From the NCBI GenBank assembly GCA_051960215.1, contig JBQCEN010000218.1, positions 1-16,396 on the forward strand: a stretch of 16,396 nt of DNA, given 5' to 3'. The notes under the pieces were generated by a model, which saw only the letters and a program-made list of their open reading frames with translations, ran no database searches and was not told the origin of the DNA. The position numbers were made by a program, and so were the translations under genes. Position 1 is the stretch's first letter, and the number at the start of each line of letters is the position of its first letter. Source of the stretch: Pararhizobium_B sp051960215 (GTDB lineage: Bacteria > Pseudomonadota > Alphaproteobacteria > Rhizobiales > Rhizobiaceae). Of the stretch, positions 13,446-16,396 are shown in pieces.

Positions 13446-14498
13446 ATGCGACCCATGGCGTCCTTCCGCCGCTTCTTCGATACCCTCGCCGACCGAAGGC
13501 TGCCCGCCATACCGCGCGCGACGCTGTCGCTGGAGGAGCGGCTCGACGCCGTCAGACGGCACGGGGATTTTTCGATCGCCTATTCCTCCGCCGTCCAGAA
13601 CGGCCTCTCCTATTTCGGCGACGCCCGCGGCTACATCGCCTTTGCGGCCAAGATGGGGACGATCTTCGCGCTCGGCGATCCGGTCGCGGCACCGCAAGAC
13701 CGGGCGGAGCTGATCCGCCGCTTCGTCGCCGCGGCGGGGCGGCCTTGCTTCGTCCAGATCGAACGGCAGACGGCCGAGGTCCTCGCCGGGCTCGGCTACC
13801 GGCTGAACGTCATGGGCTACGATACCTGCCTCGACCTTGCGCACCACCGCTTCCAGGGCAAGCATCTGGAGACCGTGCGATACTCGGAGCGCTGGCTTCT
13901 GAAGAACGGCTACACCATCGCCGACAGCGCCCGCGACGGCCGCGCCGCGCTTGACATCGAGACGCTGTCGCGGCGCTGGCGCGAGCAACGGATCGTCAGG
14001 AAGCGCGAAATGGCCTTCCTCAACCGCAAGTTCACGTCCGAACCGCAGCCGGGGATGCGGCGGTTCGTGCTGCACGCGCCGGACGGGGCGGCGACGGCGC
14101 TCCTCGACTTCGATCCCATGTACCGCGCCGGACGGCTCATCGGCTATACGAGCTTCTTCAAGCGCAAGCTTCCCGGTACGACGTCGCACGCGGAGATCGG
14201 CATGACCAAGCACGCCGCCGACCGGTTCCGCGAGGAGGGGCTGGAGCGCCTGACGCTGGGGCTTGCGCCGGTTGCCGGCATCGCGCCGAGCGGCCATCGC
14301 GAGAGCGTCTGGCTTCGCCAGTTCCTCAGCTGGGCCCAGGATTCGGAGCTCATCAACCGGCGCATCTTCAACATCAAGGGCCAGGCCGCCTTCCGCCACC
14401 GTTTCCACGGCACGACGAGCCCCTTCTACATCGGCTTCGGCAAGCCGATGGTCGCAGCCCAGCTCATCGGCTTCCTGCGCGTCTGCAAGGCGATCTGA
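13446..14498 (+). CDS. Soluble DUF2156 protein (MprF catalytic-domain-like)
   Basis: A 350-residue protein matching DUF2156, the domain forming the cytosolic half of MprF-type enzymes that transfer amino acids from aminoacyl-tRNA to phosphatidylglycerol. Characteristic features are SYFGDARGYIAF and IFALGDPVAAP near the N-terminus, the FVQIERQTAEVLAGLGYRL region, and later AEIGMTKHAADRFREEG followed by LTLGLAPVAGI, then the C-terminal FNIKGQAAFRHRFHG with FYIGFGKP. Its two tandem GNAT-like halves are plausible. It lacks the N-terminal membrane flippase of MprF, and no transmembrane helix is evident, so it would be cytosolic or peripherally attached. Whether it modifies a lipid or another acceptor is unknown. 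ATG 13446 has a weak leader; ATG 13455 is possible. It ends 15 bp from the convergent TMEM175 gene. Confidence 0.9.
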   Translation: MRPMASFRRFFDTLADRRLPAIPRATLSLEERLDAVRRHGDFSIAYSSAVQNGLSYFGDARGYIAFAAKMGTIFALGDPVAAPQDRAELIRRFVAAAGRPCFVQIERQTAEVLAGLGYRLNVMGYDTCLDLAHHRFQGKHLETVRYSERWLLKNGYTIADSARDGRAALDIETLSRRWREQRIVRKREMAFLNRKFTSEPQPGMRRFVLHAPDGAATALLDFDPMYRAGRLIGYTSFFKRKLPGTTSHAEIGMTKHAADRFREEGLERLTLGLAPVAGIAPSGHRESVWLRQFLSWAQDSELINRRIFNIKGQAAFRHRFHGTTSPFYIGFGKPMVAAQLIGFLRVCKAI

Positions 14499-14513
14499 CG
14501 GTGCGGGCGCACC

Positions 14514-15110
14514 TTACTCGTCGCGGGCGGGAGCGGCCTTCGCATAGAGCCGCTCGATGCGGCGGTCCGGCACGATCCAGATCAGCGCCACGGCGGCATA
14601 GATCGCGCAGGAGATCCACGGGCTGACGAGCGTCGCCAGCATCGCCGTGACGTAGAGGACGGGCGAGGCCTTGCCCTTCCAGTCGCCGCCAAGGGCTGCT
14701 TCGAGGCGCGGGTCGACGCTGCCGCGCCGGACGATCTCGCGCTGCAGGATCCAGTAGGCGACCGCGGCCATCAGGAGCACGAAGCCATAGAGGGCGGTCG
14801 GCAGCGGCGCGAAATGGTTCTCGCCCATCCAGCCGGTGACGAAGGGCACAAGCGACAGCCAGAAGAGAAGATGCAGGTTCGCCCACATGATCGCGCCTTC
14901 GACGCTCTCGCAGGCGGCGAGCAGATGATGGTGGTTGTTCCAGTAGATGCCGACGTAGACGAAGCTCAGGATGTAGCTGAGAAGCACCGGGAGAAGCGGC
15001 AGGAGCGCGCCGAGCGTCGGCTCGTGCGGGACCCTCAGCTCCAGAACCATGATGGTGATGATGATGGCGATCACGCCGTCGCTGAAGGCTTCGAGCCGCG
15101 ATGTCCGCAT
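14514..15110 (-). CDS. TMEM175-family potassium channel homologue (DUF1211)
   Basis: A 198-residue membrane protein with one six-helix TMEM175 repeat. The diagnostic RLEAFSDGVIAIIITIMVLE sits in helix 1 (R5, F9-S10-D11), with the pore-lining isoleucine and leucine positions expected of the family. The second conserved feature, YWNNHHHLLAACE, follows helix 2-3, and four more hydrophobic segments are visible. Bacterial TMEM175 proteins assemble as tetramers conducting potassium across the inner membrane, while the animal lysosomal homologue has two repeats. The start ATG at 15108-15110 has a GGAGAGGAGG leader; the open frame extends to 15188, but the added 26 residues are basic and unlike the family. 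It is divergent from the sulfurtransferase gene and convergent with DUF2156. Physiological role here is not known. Confidence 0.93.
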   Translation of the reverse strand: MRTSRLEAFSDGVIAIIITIMVLELRVPHEPTLGALLPLLPVLLSYILSFVYVGIYWNNHHHLLAACESVEGAIMWANLHLLFWLSLVPFVTGWMGENHFAPLPTALYGFVLLMAAVAYWILQREIVRRGSVDPRLEAALGGDWKGKASPVLYVTAMLATLVSPWISCAIYAAVALIWIVPDRRIERLYAKAAPARDE

Positions 15111-15451
15111 CGCCTCCTCTCCGGTAACGCGCTGACGATCCTGTCGCGGTTTCCCCGCGCGGGCAATCCGGCTCCGTCCGAATTCCACGGCCGAGATGCG
15201 TCCCCCGGAAAGAACAGCCCGGCTGCGACCCGAATTCCAGCCCCGATTGGCAGCGGGTCAACCCCTATGGCTCGCATCGTCTGAACAGCGTGCACAGGTT
15301 GCGCTCCTCGAACGGGTGAAGACGTTCGTGCTCGCGGTGGGGCGATTTGCAGGAAGTTATTCCGCGTTCTTTCCAGGATTCGGATTCGCTGGGCTGAACT
15401 CAGTGCCGTCTTTGCGGGATATTGCGTCGACTTAATTCAGGAGGCGTATCC
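15111..15451. other. 341-bp divergent intergenic region
   Basis: No gene is supported between the TMEM175 and sulfurtransferase starts. Open frames here lack ribosome binding sites and any recognisable protein pattern. It contains a candidate minus-strand promoter (15233-15261) and the sulfurtransferase ribosome binding site (AGGAGG at 15439-15444). The stretch from about 15345 to 15440 is less GC-rich than its surroundings, as is usual for promoter DNA, but I could not identify a well-spaced -35/-10 pair for the plus strand. Confidence 0.5.
15233..15261 (-). promoter_or_regulatory. Weak candidate promoter of the TMEM175 gene
   Basis: On the minus strand TTGACC (15261-15256) is followed after 17 bp by GGAATT (15238-15233). 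The -35 is good and the -10 is poor. It would give an untranslated leader of roughly 115 nt before the start at 15110. Offered only as a candidate. Confidence 0.25.
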
Positions 15452-16363
15452 ATGCGTTTTGCACCATTCGCCCTGGCTCTTGCCGTTGCCGTCGCGGCTC
15501 CCTTTGCGGCGCAGGCGGCTGAGACGAGCCAGCCGCTCGTCGACACCGCCTGGCTCACCGCCCATCAGAACGACAAGGACGTCGTCGTCCTCGACATCCG
15601 CGACAACATCGAGAAGACCGACCTCGGCGACAAGCCCTATATCGCCAATGCCGCCGTCGCGCCCTATGAGACGGCCGGTTGGCGCACGAAGGTCGACGGC
15701 GTGCCGGGCCAGGTCCCGCCGACCGACCAGATCTCGGCCCTGATCGGCAAGCTCGGCATCTCCAACAAGGATCACGTGGTGATCGTGCCCTGGGGCACCG
15801 ACTCCAGCGATTTCGGCACCGCGACCCGCGTCTACTGGACGTTCAAGTATCTGGGCGACAACAACGTCTCGATCCTCGACGGCGGCTGGCGCCAGTATGC
15901 CGCCGTCGACGGCGCCCGCGTCGCCAACCCGGCGAGCCGCACGCCCACGACCTTCGTCGCCGATGTCCAGCCGCAGCTTCGCGCGACCACGGCCGAAGTC
16001 CAGGCCGCGCTCAAGAACGGGACCCTGCTCGTCGATGCCCGTCCGCCGGCGCAGTACGAGGGCAAGGTGAAGAGTCCGGCCGACCGGGTGGCCGGCACGC
16101 TGCCGGGCGCCAAGAACCTGCCGAACTCGGACTTCTACAGCGCCAAATACGCCCGCTTCGCCAGCCCACAGACGATCGCGGCGCTGTCGCAGAAGCTCGG
16201 GCTGAAGGAGGGCGAGAAGAACATCACCTTCTGCAATACCGGGCACCTCGCGACCGTCGACTGGTTCGCCTTCCACGAGATCCTCGGCAACAAGAACGCG
16301 ACCATGTATGACGGCTCCATGTCCGAATGGACGAAGGATCCGAGCCGTCCGGTCGTGAACTGA
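15452..16363 (+). CDS. Exported two-domain rhodanese-like sulfurtransferase
   Basis: A 303-residue protein with a Sec signal peptide: MRFAPFALALAVAVAAPFAA followed by QAAET, cleavage likely after AQA or AQAA near residue 23, so it acts in the periplasm. Two rhodanese domains follow. The first (about 28-160) has DIRDNIEK and ILDGGWRQYA but no cysteine in its active-site loop (VPWGTDSSDFG). The second (about 178-300) has LVDARPPAQYEG and the catalytic loop with C261 in CNTGHLA. Such two-domain enzymes move sulfane sulfur from thiosulfate or 3-mercaptopyruvate to a thiol acceptor, with only the C-terminal domain catalytic. The loop differs from the CRTGxR and CGSGVTA forms. ATG 15452 lies 7 nt after a strong AGGAGG; the upstream in-frame extension is rejected. 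No N-terminal lipobox is seen. Confidence 0.93.
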   Translation: MRFAPFALALAVAVAAPFAAQAAETSQPLVDTAWLTAHQNDKDVVVLDIRDNIEKTDLGDKPYIANAAVAPYETAGWRTKVDGVPGQVPPTDQISALIGKLGISNKDHVVIVPWGTDSSDFGTATRVYWTFKYLGDNNVSILDGGWRQYAAVDGARVANPASRTPTTFVADVQPQLRATTAEVQAALKNGTLLVDARPPAQYEGKVKSPADRVAGTLPGAKNLPNSDFYSAKYARFASPQTIAALSQKLGLKEGEKNITFCNTGHLATVDWFAFHEILGNKNATMYDGSMSEWTKDPSRPVVN

Positions 16364-16396
16364 TCGACCATTCGGAAACTTGACCTCAAGGCGATG
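16364..16396 (+). other. Window end, possible start of the next gene
   Basis: Only 33 bp follow the sulfurtransferase stop. They end in AAGGCGATG, so an ATG at 16394-16396 with a close AAGG ribosome binding site may open a co-transcribed downstream gene. Its identity cannot be seen. Confidence 0.25.

Noticed and set aside
15336..15356. A TGGGGCG-TTTGCAG sequence upstream of the sulfurtransferase, resembling a sigma-54 promoter.
   Set aside because: The spacing between the GG and GC elements is not the required one, and no enhancer-binding regulator is nearby.
15408..15436. CTTTGC-17 bp-TAATTC as a sigma-70 promoter for the sulfurtransferase.
   Set aside because: It would start transcription within or after the ribosome binding site, and the -35 is poor.

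Overview
The window is a visibly GC-rich, densely packed stretch of bacterial chromosome. Gene content points to an alphaproteobacterium, probably Hyphomicrobiales (Rhizobiales): a plant-type glutamate-cysteine ligase next to rsmE, a long PiT-type phosphate permease, a Nudix protein of the PKGWPM type, a DUF3422 protein, and promoters of the TTGACN-17-bp type. That placement is inference; no taxonomic marker gene is present. I see no mobile element, phage gene, CRISPR array, tRNA or rRNA.

Layout. Positions 1-470 hold the 3' end of a LysR-type regulator, facing a DUF3422 membrane-anchored protein (477-1790, minus) with only 6 bp between the stop codons. A divergent gap (1791-1982) carries a candidate promoter and a near-palindromic operator. 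It leads into a four-gene operon (1983-5722): a FadR-type GntR regulator and lutA-lutB-lutC, the iron-sulfur L-lactate oxidation complex, with 4-bp GTGA and ATGA overlaps and a 7-bp gap. Next come a Nudix hydrolase (5921-6421), a PiT phosphate transporter (6533-8095), a LysE/RhtB exporter (8163-8798) and, 3 bp later, an unassigned 210-residue protein with a CxC/CxxC cysteine set resembling the Ada zinc-binding domain (8802-9434). rsmE (9466-10203, 16S rRNA m3U1498 methyltransferase) and gshA (10341-11714, first step of glutathione synthesis) follow, then one or two very small membrane proteins (11733-12096).

The right part is a set of singly transcribed genes: a YUCCA-like flavin monooxygenase (12130-13281, minus), divergent from a soluble DUF2156 protein (13446-14498) related to the catalytic half of lysyl-phosphatidylglycerol synthases; a TMEM175-type potassium channel homologue (14514-15110, minus); and an exported two-domain rhodanese (15452-16363). 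The window ends 33 bp after that stop.

The best-defined functional unit is the gntR-lutABC operon, read as a self-regulated lactate oxidation module. The rest looks like core metabolism and transport. I found no convincing undescribed multi-gene system. The loci most worth following are the Ada-like cysteine protein, the FMO/DUF2156 divergent pair, the small membrane proteins after gshA, and the candidate operator upstream of gntR.
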